A stretch of DNA of 64,000 bases from Oceanirhabdus sp. W0125-5 (lineage in GTDB: Bacteria; Bacillota; Clostridia; Clostridiales; Clostridiaceae), in assembly GCF_027938815.1 (NCBI RefSeq), contig NZ_CP115913.1, forward strand, positions 4,932,001 to 4,996,000, in the 5' to 3' direction. Of this stretch, positions 35,772 through 44,000 are shown piece after piece. The number at the start of each line of letters is the position of its first letter. Position 1 is the stretch's first letter. A model generated the notes under the pieces. That model searched no databases and was not told the origin of the DNA. It saw nothing but the letters and a program-made list of their open reading frames with translations. A program made the position numbers and the translations under genes.

Positions 35772-37161
35772 GATTACTAAGAAGTTCTTAAAATATTTTC
35801 TAATAACAATATCGTTTATAGTCCTAATATGCTTTATATTAAGTTCACTCTTCTTATCAAAATTGTATATTAGTCAACAATACTCTACACTTTCAGCCGA
35901 AAGTAATACCATACTAGGTAGCTATCTTACAGGATATCAATATAAAAATAACGATTTCAAAGGAGTTTTAGTTGATAGCGTAACTCAGAAAGAAATTTGG
36001 TCAACTCAGAATAAAGGTATGATGCATAGTATGAATGGACGTGGGAGTAACTTTTTCTCACATTTTGATTACTCAACATTGAAGGATAAAGGCACTATAC
36101 AACACCCTAATGGAACAACCTATTTGTATTTTAAGAAATCAACAGCCTATGGAAATTTATATATATTTAGAAGTAAAATTCAAGTGGATAATTATTTAAA
36201 AATAATATATTTAATTCTGGGAATAATATTCCTAATTGGAATTATTATATCTATTCCCATGGCAATACTTCTTGGAAGAAAATTCACGACTCCTGTAATT
36301 TCTCTTAAAAAGAATGCAGAAGCCATAGCTTCAGGGGATTATAGCACCTTTTCATTAAATCAGGAAACTTCAAATGATGAACTTGGAGATCTAGCTTATG
36401 CTATGGAACATATGAAAGAGCAGCTTAAACTTAAAGATAAATTACAGCGTGAATTTATTGCTAATGTATCTCATGATTTTAAAACGCCTCTAAGTATAAT
36501 ACGAAATTGTAATGAGGCAATATATGATGACCTATTAGATAATGAAGGTGTTAAATCTTATTCTAACAGTTCAATAATTCAAGTAGATAGATTAAATAAA
36601 ATGGTATCTGATATTATGCATTTATCAAAACTACAAAGCTTAGAGTATCCTCTAAATCGTAAATGGATAAATATTACTGAGTTTATTTACTCTATAAAAC
36701 AAGACCTTACTATATTTTTAAACGATAAAAATATTTCACTAAAGTTACAATATTCCGATCATATATCAAAGAAAAAAATATTTATTGATGAACTTCAGCT
36801 TCATAGATGTATGGTAAATTTCATAACTAATAGTTCAATGGTTACTCCCACTGAAGGTTATATAACCCTTACAATTGATCTTATTAATGCTGATGTTCTC
36901 TCCAGTATCTCACTAGGAGATAGTTCATCAAATGAATATATCATGATATCAATAAAGGATAATGGACCAGGAATAAATGAAGAATTATTGCATGTAATAT
37001 GGGATAGATACACAAAGAACTCTCAAAGTGGCGGCATGGGACTTGGTTTAGCTATTAACAAAGAAATCTTAATAAAACATGACTTCCTTTATGATGTTAA
37101 AAATTCAGAGAAAGGTGGAGCAATTTTCTCCTTCTATATTCCTGACAAATACTTTAAATAA
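35764..37161 (+). CDS. Two-component sensor histidine kinase
   Basis: The protein has 465 aa: TM about 10-32, extracytoplasmic sensor about 33-145, TM about 148-170, HAMP about 172-225, HisKA (FIANVSHDFKTPLSIIR), HATPase_c (KDNGPGINEE, GGMGLGLAI). ATG 35764 is chosen because GGAG lies 8 nt upstream inside the regulator gene; the frame can be extended to 35734. It forms a pair with the regulator. The signal is unknown; the product at 37531 suggests an envelope theme. Confidence 0.9.
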   Translation: MSRITKKFLKYFLITISFIVLICFILSSLFLSKLYISQQYSTLSAESNTILGSYLTGYQYKNNDFKGVLVDSVTQKEIWSTQNKGMMHSMNGRGSNFFSHFDYSTLKDKGTIQHPNGTTYLYFKKSTAYGNLYIFRSKIQVDNYLKIIYLILGIIFLIGIIISIPMAILLGRKFTTPVISLKKNAEAIASGDYSTFSLNQETSNDELGDLAYAMEHMKEQLKLKDKLQREFIANVSHDFKTPLSIIRNCNEAIYDDLLDNEGVKSYSNSSIIQVDRLNKMVSDIMHLSKLQSLEYPLNRKWINITEFIYSIKQDLTIFLNDKNISLKLQYSDHISKKKIFIDELQLHRCMVNFITNSSMVTPTEGYITLTIDLINADVLSSISLGDSSSNEYIMISIKDNGPGINEELLHVIWDRYTKNSQSGGMGLGLAINKEILIKHDFLYDVKNSEKGGAIFSFYIPDKYFK

Positions 37162-37196
37162 TAGCACGCGCTGCGTGCACATAAAAAAGTTAAAAA

Positions 37197-37380
37197 CCAT
37201 TAAAAGAAATTGAAAATTGAGAACGGAAAGTTGAAAACGATGGATGTTTCTGATTACTCAGAAACTACATCTTATTGTTCATTAGAACAATAAATATTTA
37301 CTCATTTTATACAAATATAAAATATTGTATTTTAAATAAAAGGTTTGATTGCAAATGAATCAAGCAACCCTTTTATTGTC
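37197..37380. repeat. Copy E, diverged left and centre of the structured repeat
   Basis: GTTTCTGA/TCAGAAAC hairpin (37246-37265), then TTATTGTTC/GAACAATAA (about 37272-37293), ACTCATTTTAT and an ATATTGTATTTTAAAT run as in copies A and B, ending in a hairpin with ACCCTTTT like copy D. The left inverted repeat is only partly kept. It lies downstream of the kinase gene and may act as its terminator. Confidence 0.6.
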
Positions 37381-37443
37381 TAATTTACATGAGCAGCGCA
37401 GAGAGTTGTAATGACGCCGAAATTGTGCTTCATCAACGTCAAA

Positions 37444-37464
37444 TTTCACAGTTTTATCACATTT
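37444..37464 (+). promoter_or_regulatory. Copy of the TCACA-N6-TCACA motif upstream of the DUF2680 gene
   Basis: It matches 20 of 21 positions with 35017-35037 in front of the response regulator gene. It lies 67 bp upstream of ATG 37531. Downstream -10 candidates are weak (CATAGT 37469-37474; TATATT near 37491), as expected of an activated promoter. Confidence 0.6.
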
Positions 37465-37530
37465 TAGTCATAGTTCCATCAACGGACTTTTATATTATTA
37501 ATTTAACAAATCAACTAGGAGGTATTAATT

Positions 37531-38079
37531 ATGAAAAAGAAATCTTTAATCGGTATTGGATTAGCTGCAATTTTATCATTTGGAACAATTATTTCAGTTT
37601 CAGCTGATACGTATGACAATTATTCAAGAAATGGAATGGGCAGAAACAGCTCAAACTACAGAAGAAACTCAGATACTTCATGTCCTGGGTATGGTGTGAT
37701 TAATAGAGCTAACGGATATGAAATAATAAATAATATTCTTATTGAAAAGTTTGATTTAACTGAGGACTATATTGAAGGTGCATTTAATGATGGAAAAACT
37801 TTAGGTGAGATTCTTGATGAGAATAATATTGATATTGAAGAGTTTAAGAAAGAATTTATGGCTATTAGATTAACTGAAGTTGATGAAGCAGTAAAGAAAG
37901 GTGATATAACTGCTGAAGAAGCTAAAACAATTAAAGAAAAGCTGCAGTCTAATGTTAATGAAATGAACTTTAAGGATCACAGAGGTAATGGAAATGGTCG
38001 CGGTAGAGGTAATGGCAATGGAAATGGTCGCGGCAGAGGTAAAGGAAGAGGGCAAGGCCGTGGAGGTTGCTGTAACTAA
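37531..38079 (+). CDS. Secreted DUF2680-like protein with Gly/Arg/Asn-rich tail
   Basis: The protein has 182 aa with a signal peptide about 1-25 (cleavage after VSA). An Asn/Arg/Ser stretch is followed by a helical DUF2680-like domain (about 60-140; LTEVDEAVKKGDITAEEAKTI) and a tail of GNGRGRG repeats (about 147-178) ending GGCCN. DUF2680 proteins are small secreted helical proteins of unknown role. The tail may bind nucleic acid, polyanions or wall polymers. AGGAGG precedes ATG 37531. The shared upstream motif suggests control by the two-component system at 35082-37161. Confidence 0.7.
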   Translation: MKKKSLIGIGLAAILSFGTIISVSADTYDNYSRNGMGRNSSNYRRNSDTSCPGYGVINRANGYEIINNILIEKFDLTEDYIEGAFNDGKTLGEILDENNIDIEEFKKEFMAIRLTEVDEAVKKGDITAEEAKTIKEKLQSNVNEMNFKDHRGNGNGRGRGNGNGNGRGRGKGRGQGRGGCCN

Positions 38080-38103
38080 CCTATCATATTCAGATTAAAA
38101 TAA

Positions 38104-38154
38104 AATGTACCCTATGGCGCAGACTTATTATTTAACTACTCCATAGGATACATT
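38104..38154. terminator. Bidirectional terminator between convergent genes
   Basis: 14-bp stem with one mismatch (38104-38117 / 38141-38154) enclosing 23 nt, between the DUF2680 gene and the leftward NAGPA-type gene. Confidence 0.6.
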
Positions 38155-38181
38155 CTATCTCATCTAATGTAGTTATTTCCT

Positions 38182-39225
38182 TTAAAATATAACAATATTA
38201 TTTACAACAGGCCTCTCTTTTCCATCAGAAGGTCTGTTCAAAATTTTCCCCTTATAATACATAGCACTTGATCCACCACCATCTAAATTATAAGCATCTT
38301 TTACTCCTAATTCTAACAGCTTATTTTGAAGCCTTTCTAAACTAACCCCTTGACTCCATCTTCCTTGGCGTCCATCAATAACAATCAAAATCAAATCGTC
38401 ATTTGCATATTTCCCAATAATCGTTCTTGGATTTTTTGATTCTTTCCAGTCTTTTGGTATATCAAGCTTTTTTCCCTCTTTTAAAAGTATAGGAATAAAA
38501 CTAACAGCCTGATATGGCTGAATTTTAAAAAGTTCTGAATGTGATCTAGGAACAGTTCCAATAACTTGTCCATTTTTATTGATCCCTGCAACAAAAGACC
38601 CCGCTGTATTCTTTATAAAAGGTTGAACAAGTTTTCCATTAATTACAGTGTTTCCTGACAACTGTGCATACTCTTTGCCATTTCTATTTTCCATATAAAA
38701 TCCACCGCCATTTATAGCAAGTACTGCATTCGTCCTCTTTCCTGCAGTTGAAGTTGTTTCTTTTTCCCCAAGAGCATCCTTTGCTAGAACAACTTTGAAG
38801 GCTTCAGCGTCAAATAATTTTACTTTAGCAATGTATCCACGATAACCTAATTCAGTTAACTTAAAAATTTTTATTTCTGAACGACTGCTCATATGAGTAT
38901 CTATAGGTTGTCCTAATATTTTTAAGATTTTTTGTTCATATATATCATCTGACATTTTCTTTTGTAATTGACTAGATCGCATTAACTCAGTCATTTTTTT
39001 GTTTTGTTCATTAAAAACTTCTTCCTGTTTTTCTGCAGTCCTTTTAATTTCAGTAACTTTTTCAGTTAAATTATCAATTTCATTTTGCATATCACTTATT
39101 TCTTTATTAAAACTTTTTGTGTCCTCTTTAATAAGTCCGCTGCTATAAGTAACATTGAACCCTACAAGAAGAAGTGCGAAAAGAGGAGCTACTAAATAAA
39201 ATAAAAAAATATTACTTTTTATCAT
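38182..39225 (-). CDS. Phosphodiester glycosidase (NAGPA)-family exoprotein with coiled coil
   Basis: The protein has 347 aa: TM/signal anchor about 5-28, coiled coil about 35-95, then a NAGPA domain (about 130-347) with AINGGGFYMENRNG, FVAGINKNG, PRTIIGKYANDDLILIVIDGRQ and YNLDGGGSSAMYYKG. The NAGPA fold removes GlcNAc from phosphodiesters; bacterial members act on envelope glycans. It overlaps the upstream gene as TAATG (shared base 39225), so the two products are probably made and used together. Confidence 0.85.
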   Translation of the reverse strand: MIKSNIFLFYLVAPLFALLLVGFNVTYSSGLIKEDTKSFNKEISDMQNEIDNLTEKVTEIKRTAEKQEEVFNEQNKKMTELMRSSQLQKKMSDDIYEQKILKILGQPIDTHMSSRSEIKIFKLTELGYRGYIAKVKLFDAEAFKVVLAKDALGEKETTSTAGKRTNAVLAINGGGFYMENRNGKEYAQLSGNTVINGKLVQPFIKNTAGSFVAGINKNGQVIGTVPRSHSELFKIQPYQAVSFIPILLKEGKKLDIPKDWKESKNPRTIIGKYANDDLILIVIDGRQGRWSQGVSLERLQNKLLELGVKDAYNLDGGGSSAMYYKGKILNRPSDGKERPVVNNIVIF

Positions 39226-39599
39226 TAAGGCGCCCCCTTTAAAATACTTAAACTCTTTTCTAATTCCTTTAATTTAGCATCTAACTTTTCTAATTTATCA
39301 TCAATTCGCTTTTGAACATCCGTAGTACTTGAAATAGTTGTATCTGTATTATCTATAGTATCATTTAATACTTTTATTGAATCACTAAGTAACTTTACTT
39401 GATCCTTTAACTCTTCAATATTCATTGCATTTTCATGTCTAACATTATTTATAGATGTATCAATATAGTTTTTAGCATAGGTATAACCATAGCTAATAAC
39501 GACACTCCAAAATCCTAGAACAATTATAAAAATCAATATATTAGTCAGTACTTTACTTACTCTTTTACTTTTACTACTGACTTTTCTATTTTCAACCAT
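39225..39599 (-). CDS. Single-pass coiled-coil membrane protein
   Basis: The protein has 124 aa: basic N-terminus, TM about 18-40, then a coiled coil about 50-122 with regular Leu/Ile/Val heptads. No catalytic motif. The coiled coil parallels the one in the NAGPA-type protein encoded next (TAATG overlap), suggesting hetero-oligomerisation outside the membrane. GAGAGGG precedes ATG 39599. Confidence 0.65.
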   Translation of the reverse strand: MVENRKVSSKSKRVSKVLTNILIFIIVLGFWSVVISYGYTYAKNYIDTSINNVRHENAMNIEELKDQVKLLSDSIKVLNDTIDNTDTTISSTTDVQKRIDDKLEKLDAKLKELEKSLSILKGAP

Positions 39600-39746
39600 A
39601 GGTTCACCCTCTCTGCTAATTTTTTATGTCTATATTATATTTTCGTATGACTTTAATATTTTTTTATCGGTAATACCTTGGATATATGTTTTAATGTTTC
39701 AATGTTGTTATTTTATTATAGGAACTCTCATTTTTTTCAAGCAAAA

Positions 39747-39767
39747 AAGGCGCGTTTCACGCGCCTT
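39747..39767 (-). terminator. Terminator of the nucleotidyltransferase-like gene
   Basis: AAGGCGCGT / ACGCGCCTT stem with triloop TTC and a T-run on the minus strand. It is strikingly GC-rich for this region. Confidence 0.9.
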
Positions 39768-39782
39768 CTATTTAATTGTTCT

Positions 39783-40331
39783 TTATTTAAGTATACTCTT
39801 TATTCTATTAACCACTTTTTCTGGCAATGGTTGCTGCATCGCTCTATCAAGCAAGTTTTTATGCTTAATACCATCTTTAATAAGATATTCTTCAATCATC
39901 TTAACCTTTGGTTCTCTACCAGGAATCAACTGATATAATACAAACCAATCTTCAAGGGCAGTTTTAGGTATTATCGCTCCATGATACTCCGCCTCTCCTA
40001 CTATTGCCTCTGAATCAAATATCATACTATATATTCCCGCCTCTGTTTCTATCTTAAAGTCTCCCATTAAATCAACCATTGTATTCCCAACCTTATAGTT
40101 TAAAAAATGTTTTGTTTTAAAAGGAGCTTTGTATGGAAGTTGATTATATTCTCCAAGCTTTAAAAATATATCGTGTGCTTTAAGTGCATCCTCTTCCTCA
40201 ACAATTATATCAATATCATCAGGCTCTTTAACAATTCCATATAAGTGTAAAAGTACTGATGCTCCAATTCCCCACCTTATTTTGTTTTTATTTAATTCAC
40301 TGGCAATTTTTATTAGCACTTCTCGTTCCAT
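39783..40331 (-). CDS. Nucleotidyltransferase-superfamily protein
   Basis: The protein has 182 aa. RWGIGASVLLHLYGIVKEP (about 19-37) is followed by DDIDIIVEEED, the G-S/V ... D-x-D core of pol-beta-like nucleotidyltransferases, and later MVDLMGDF. This layout occurs in stand-alone enzymes that modify tRNA or drugs and in antitoxin/toxin MNT proteins. No HEPN partner is adjacent, so a toxin-antitoxin role is not supported. GAGGGA precedes ATG 40331. Substrate unknown. Confidence 0.6.
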   Translation of the reverse strand: MEREVLIKIASELNKNKIRWGIGASVLLHLYGIVKEPDDIDIIVEEEDALKAHDIFLKLGEYNQLPYKAPFKTKHFLNYKVGNTMVDLMGDFKIETEAGIYSMIFDSEAIVGEAEYHGAIIPKTALEDWFVLYQLIPGREPKVKMIEEYLIKDGIKHKNLLDRAMQQPLPEKVVNRIKSILK

Positions 40332-40421
40332 TATTTATCCCTCAATTCTCAAATCTCTTTAGTTAACAAATAAATTATATCATAATTCCCTTTTATTTAT
40401 TCTCTCGCAAAATATAGTCTA

Positions 40422-41537
40422 CTATTCTTTACCTACTATATCCTCAATAAGTTTAAGCACTTCTTCACCCTGCTCTTTTGATTTAGTACCAATAAAATCA
40501 TCAAAAAAGATTCCATTTTTATTTATTTGAAATCCTAGAAGACCTTTCTCTTTTAAGTATAAGCTCACCCTTACGAATTTCTTTTCTTCATAATTTAATT
40601 GGTTCATATCCTCAGATGTTATTGAATCCACAGAAATATTATTTACTACCTCATATATCTGTTGAATTTTTTCTCTTTCTTCAACTTCAATCTCTTTATA
40701 ATAATCTTTTGGTCCATTTTCACTATATGAGATATCTATTGATTCAATCTCCTCCAAAGTTACATTCCAAAGCGGATTGCCTATTGGTGCTTTTTTCTTA
40801 ATATAAATGGTTATTCCTTGTGAGTCTTTAACTTTTGAAAACTCCATAAGATCATCTTCACTAACAACTTTCATTACTGCTTTTGTTCCTGTAATATCCT
40901 GGATCATTCTAAATGTATTACTCTCTATAACATTACCATTAGAATCAAATGTTACTTCCCCACCTTCATACCAAATAGATCCTGTAGCAGTACATGTGTC
41001 ATAGGATGACTGTCTATTATCTTTAGTTTCTTTATCCTCTAAACTACTTCTATTTTTTGTATCAGATATAACTTTCTCATATTTAAACAACTGACAATTT
41101 ACTGCTTTATTCATAATATCTCTACTAATTTGTTTAATGGTAGTCCACTTTACACCGAACTCACTTTCACTATTATCCCTCACTAAAAATACTTGTACAT
41201 AACCATCATACAATTCTTCTCCATTTCTATCTAAAGCACTGTAATAAATATCTGCAGTTCCTTCTTTAAGGATATCATTCTCTTTATCATCCCATGGATT
41301 AAATTGCACAATATTAACCTTTAATTGTTGAACAAATGTTTCTTTCTTCAAATCATCTACACTCTCATCTATTACCATTATCTTAAACTTTTCAAACTTT
41401 GGTGCTAAATATTCACTTACTTGTTTCTCTATTTTCTTTATTTCCATGTGATAAATAATTTTATTTCCCAGAAAATATATTCCAATAATTAATCCTATAA
41501 GAATTACTACACTTCTTATTTTTTTATTCTTACTCAT
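40422..41537 (-). CDS. Membrane-anchored hypothetical protein, paralogue family member
   Basis: The protein has 371 aa with an N-terminal TM (about 8-25), then an extracytoplasmic region. Shared landmarks with the 41550 protein, in order: an early Lys/Glu-rich sheet, EFGVKWTTIKQISRDIMNK, EGGEVTFDSNGNVIESN, KKKAPIGNPLWNVTLEEIESI and the C-terminal REKIQQIYEVVNN ... LLGFQINKNGIFFDDF. No known domain recognised. AGAGGAG precedes ATG 41537. It is 12 bp downstream of the 41550 gene, so one operon. Function unknown. Confidence 0.65.
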   Translation of the reverse strand: MSKNKKIRSVVILIGLIIGIYFLGNKIIYHMEIKKIEKQVSEYLAPKFEKFKIMVIDESVDDLKKETFVQQLKVNIVQFNPWDDKENDILKEGTADIYYSALDRNGEELYDGYVQVFLVRDNSESEFGVKWTTIKQISRDIMNKAVNCQLFKYEKVISDTKNRSSLEDKETKDNRQSSYDTCTATGSIWYEGGEVTFDSNGNVIESNTFRMIQDITGTKAVMKVVSEDDLMEFSKVKDSQGITIYIKKKAPIGNPLWNVTLEEIESIDISYSENGPKDYYKEIEVEEREKIQQIYEVVNNISVDSITSEDMNQLNYEEKKFVRVSLYLKEKGLLGFQINKNGIFFDDFIGTKSKEQGEEVLKLIEDIVGKE

Positions 41538-41549
41538 TCTATGTCTCCT

Positions 41550-42650
41550 CTACTCCTGTATAGTTTCCTTAAGTTTTTCTAATATCTCTCTACTCTTCTC
41601 ATGAGATATGATTGATTGTTGATTACTTGCAAATACACCATTTTTATTTATAATTACATAGAAATATGGACTTCCTTTAATATCAAAGGAAATATGCATA
41701 TCCTCAATAATATTGTTTTGAAGCTCATAATACTGTTCATTTACTATATACTCATATTTATATCCTTTAAAAAGATCATATATCTTTTCAATTTTTTCCT
41801 TATCTGAAATCTCAATTATCTCTTGTTTTGTTCCATCTTCTTTATCTTTATAAAAATTTATCTTTTCAACATTATTAATTTCAACGAATACTAATGGATC
41901 TTTACTGCGTGCTGTTTTCTTAAGATTTATAATAATTCCATCACCATTTTCTTCTCCTGTAAACTCTTTAAGATTATATTCACATTGGATTTTCATTGTG
42001 GCTAGTTCGCCTGTCCATGTCATCATGTATTCAAACTTTTCCACTTTTATTATATTTCCATTTTCATCAAACTCAATATCATCCCCATTATGTCTCCCAG
42101 AACCTGAGCATTCAGAATACTTTTCTTCTTCATCGGGCAAATACTTAGAGCTTGCTGATTTTATAAATTCTTTGTAATTGCTATACTCTTGATGTTCATA
42201 GTCTTGAATTATATCTCTTACATAAAATTCATTAAATCCTCTGTCATTAATCTTAGTCCATTCTATTTTGAATTCTTCTTTTTTATTCTTTCTTACAACT
42301 GGGATAGTTAATCTGTTACTACACCATTCTTCCCCCTCTTCATCATAAATCACATAGTCTGCAACAGCCTTACAATGTAAAGCCTTCTTAATATTTTCTT
42401 GGTTATACGAAGATATTTCTACATCATTGAACTTTAATGTATAGTGCTTATTTATTACTTTCCCATTAGGCATTTCTTCAATTGTTTTTAATTTAATTCT
42501 CTCAATAACAGGTTCTATAACACGCCCTATCTGTATCTCCATACTATTGATTACCTTGTTAGTGTATATCTTATTGCCTATATAAATAACAAATAAAGAT
42601 ATACATATTATTAAAAATATCTTCCCCTTTGATAACTCTATCCTTTTCAT
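41550..42650 (-). CDS. Membrane-anchored hypothetical protein, paralogue family member
   Basis: The protein has 366 aa with an N-terminal TM (about 11-29). It has the same order of blocks as the 40422 protein (EFKIEWTKINDRGFNEFYVRD; DIEFDENGNIIKVEKFE; KKTARSKDPLVFVEINNVEKI; KEKIEKIYDLFKGYKYE; YFYVIINKNGVFASN), indicating tandem duplication and divergence. The 22664 protein shares the C-terminal block. GGAGGG precedes ATG 42650. First gene of a two-gene operon. Function unknown. Confidence 0.65.
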   Translation of the reverse strand: MKRIELSKGKIFLIICISLFVIYIGNKIYTNKVINSMEIQIGRVIEPVIERIKLKTIEEMPNGKVINKHYTLKFNDVEISSYNQENIKKALHCKAVADYVIYDEEGEEWCSNRLTIPVVRKNKKEEFKIEWTKINDRGFNEFYVRDIIQDYEHQEYSNYKEFIKSASSKYLPDEEEKYSECSGSGRHNGDDIEFDENGNIIKVEKFEYMMTWTGELATMKIQCEYNLKEFTGEENGDGIIINLKKTARSKDPLVFVEINNVEKINFYKDKEDGTKQEIIEISDKEKIEKIYDLFKGYKYEYIVNEQYYELQNNIIEDMHISFDIKGSPYFYVIINKNGVFASNQQSIISHEKSREILEKLKETIQE

Positions 42651-42839
42651 TTAATTCCCTCCAACACTTTTCCAATTATAATTATACAACAAGTATTATT
42701 ATACATTGTTACAATATTATTACATGCACAGAAAAACTATTAATTAAATTTACCTATAAGGTTACACTATAAAATATATCTTTAATAATTTATACGCTAA
42801 ACAATAAGCTAATTTACTATAAGTTAGGAGTAATTAACA

Positions 42840-43943
42840 ATGGAAGAAGAAAGACTTTCTGATAAACAAGGTATATCTCTTATTGTGTTATTTATAATGG
42901 GAAGTTCTTTAGTACTGACAACAGGAGGAGGAGCAGGACGAGATTTATGGATAGCAATTATTCTATCAATTTTAATTGCAATGCCAATCGTATTAGTTCA
43001 TGCAAGACTACTAGTACTTTTTCCTGGAAAAGACTTGTTTGATATTCTTGAAATTCTTTTCGGAAAAAACTTTGGGAAAGGAATTTCCCTATTATTTCTA
43101 TGGTTTTCTTTCTTTTTAGGAGTATTGGTATTGAGAGTTTTTGGTGATTTTATTTCTGTAATTTCATTGCTAAATACACCTAAAATTTTTATAATGTTTG
43201 TTATTGGTATGTTATGTATATGGGGAGTAAAAGAAGGTATTAAAACCCTTGGGAAATGGGCAGAACTTTTTGTTATAGTAGCTATTGCTTCTGTAATAGT
43301 AATTTCCGTGTTATTAATTCCCAAAATGAATATAAATAATTTCCGCCCAGTTCTATACGACGGCGTAAAACCTATAATTAAAGGTACTTTTCACTCATTA
43401 ATATTTCCTTTTACTCAAACAATTATATTCACCACTTTTTTTTCCTCCTTAAAAAATAAATCACTCATTAAAGTTTATTTATTAGGGTTATTAATAGGAG
43501 GAACCGTATTATTTATCTCTTCAATTACTGATATTCTGGTACTAGGATCTACTGCTGCAGAGCGTATGTATTTTCCATCACACGCAACTGCTATCCTTGT
43601 AGAAATTGGAGCACTAACTTCCAATTTAGAAATTCTATTTACCGGAGCATTTTTAGTAGGTGGTTTTATTAAAGTATCTATGTGTCTTCTAGGTGCATGT
43701 AATGGGTTTGCTAAACTTTTCGGTTGCGATGACTATAATTTTTTAGTCATGCCTATTGGATTATTAATAGTCTCTTTTTCTCATTATGTTCATGATAGTA
43801 TAATGGATAAAGTTGACTTCGCTTTACACATATATCCCCCTTACGCTTTTCCATTTCAAGTTGTTTTGCCTATTATTATATGGATTTTTGCTGAAAGAAA
43901 GAAGAAACAGCTAACTAAGCAAATAAATACAGAGGAAAAATAG
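42840..43943 (+). CDS. GerAB-family germination permease, orphan
   Basis: The protein has 367 aa with about 10 TM helices. GerAB/APC-superfamily marks: an N-terminal Gln-Gly-Ile (DKQGISLIVLF), GAGRDLWIAIILS, and LIFPFTQTIIFTTFFSSL in the middle. GerAB subunits bind or pass the germinant signal in the spore inner membrane. The usual gerAA and gerAC partners are absent here, so it may work with subunits encoded elsewhere. TTAGGAG precedes ATG 42840. Both neighbours are on the opposite strand, so it is monocistronic. Confidence 0.85.
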   Translation: MEEERLSDKQGISLIVLFIMGSSLVLTTGGGAGRDLWIAIILSILIAMPIVLVHARLLVLFPGKDLFDILEILFGKNFGKGISLLFLWFSFFLGVLVLRVFGDFISVISLLNTPKIFIMFVIGMLCIWGVKEGIKTLGKWAELFVIVAIASVIVISVLLIPKMNINNFRPVLYDGVKPIIKGTFHSLIFPFTQTIIFTTFFSSLKNKSLIKVYLLGLLIGGTVLFISSITDILVLGSTAAERMYFPSHATAILVEIGALTSNLEILFTGAFLVGGFIKVSMCLLGACNGFAKLFGCDDYNFLVMPIGLLIVSFSHYVHDSIMDKVDFALHIYPPYAFPFQVVLPIIIWIFAERKKKQLTKQINTEEK

Positions 43944-44000
43944 TTTGCACTACCTTAGAGCAACTATATTTCTTCTGTATTAATAGCTAAATCCTTTTCT

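Noticed and set aside
39783-40331. MNT-HEPN toxin-antitoxin system
   Set aside because: The nucleotidyltransferase-like protein has no HEPN partner next to it, and neighbours have their own terminators.
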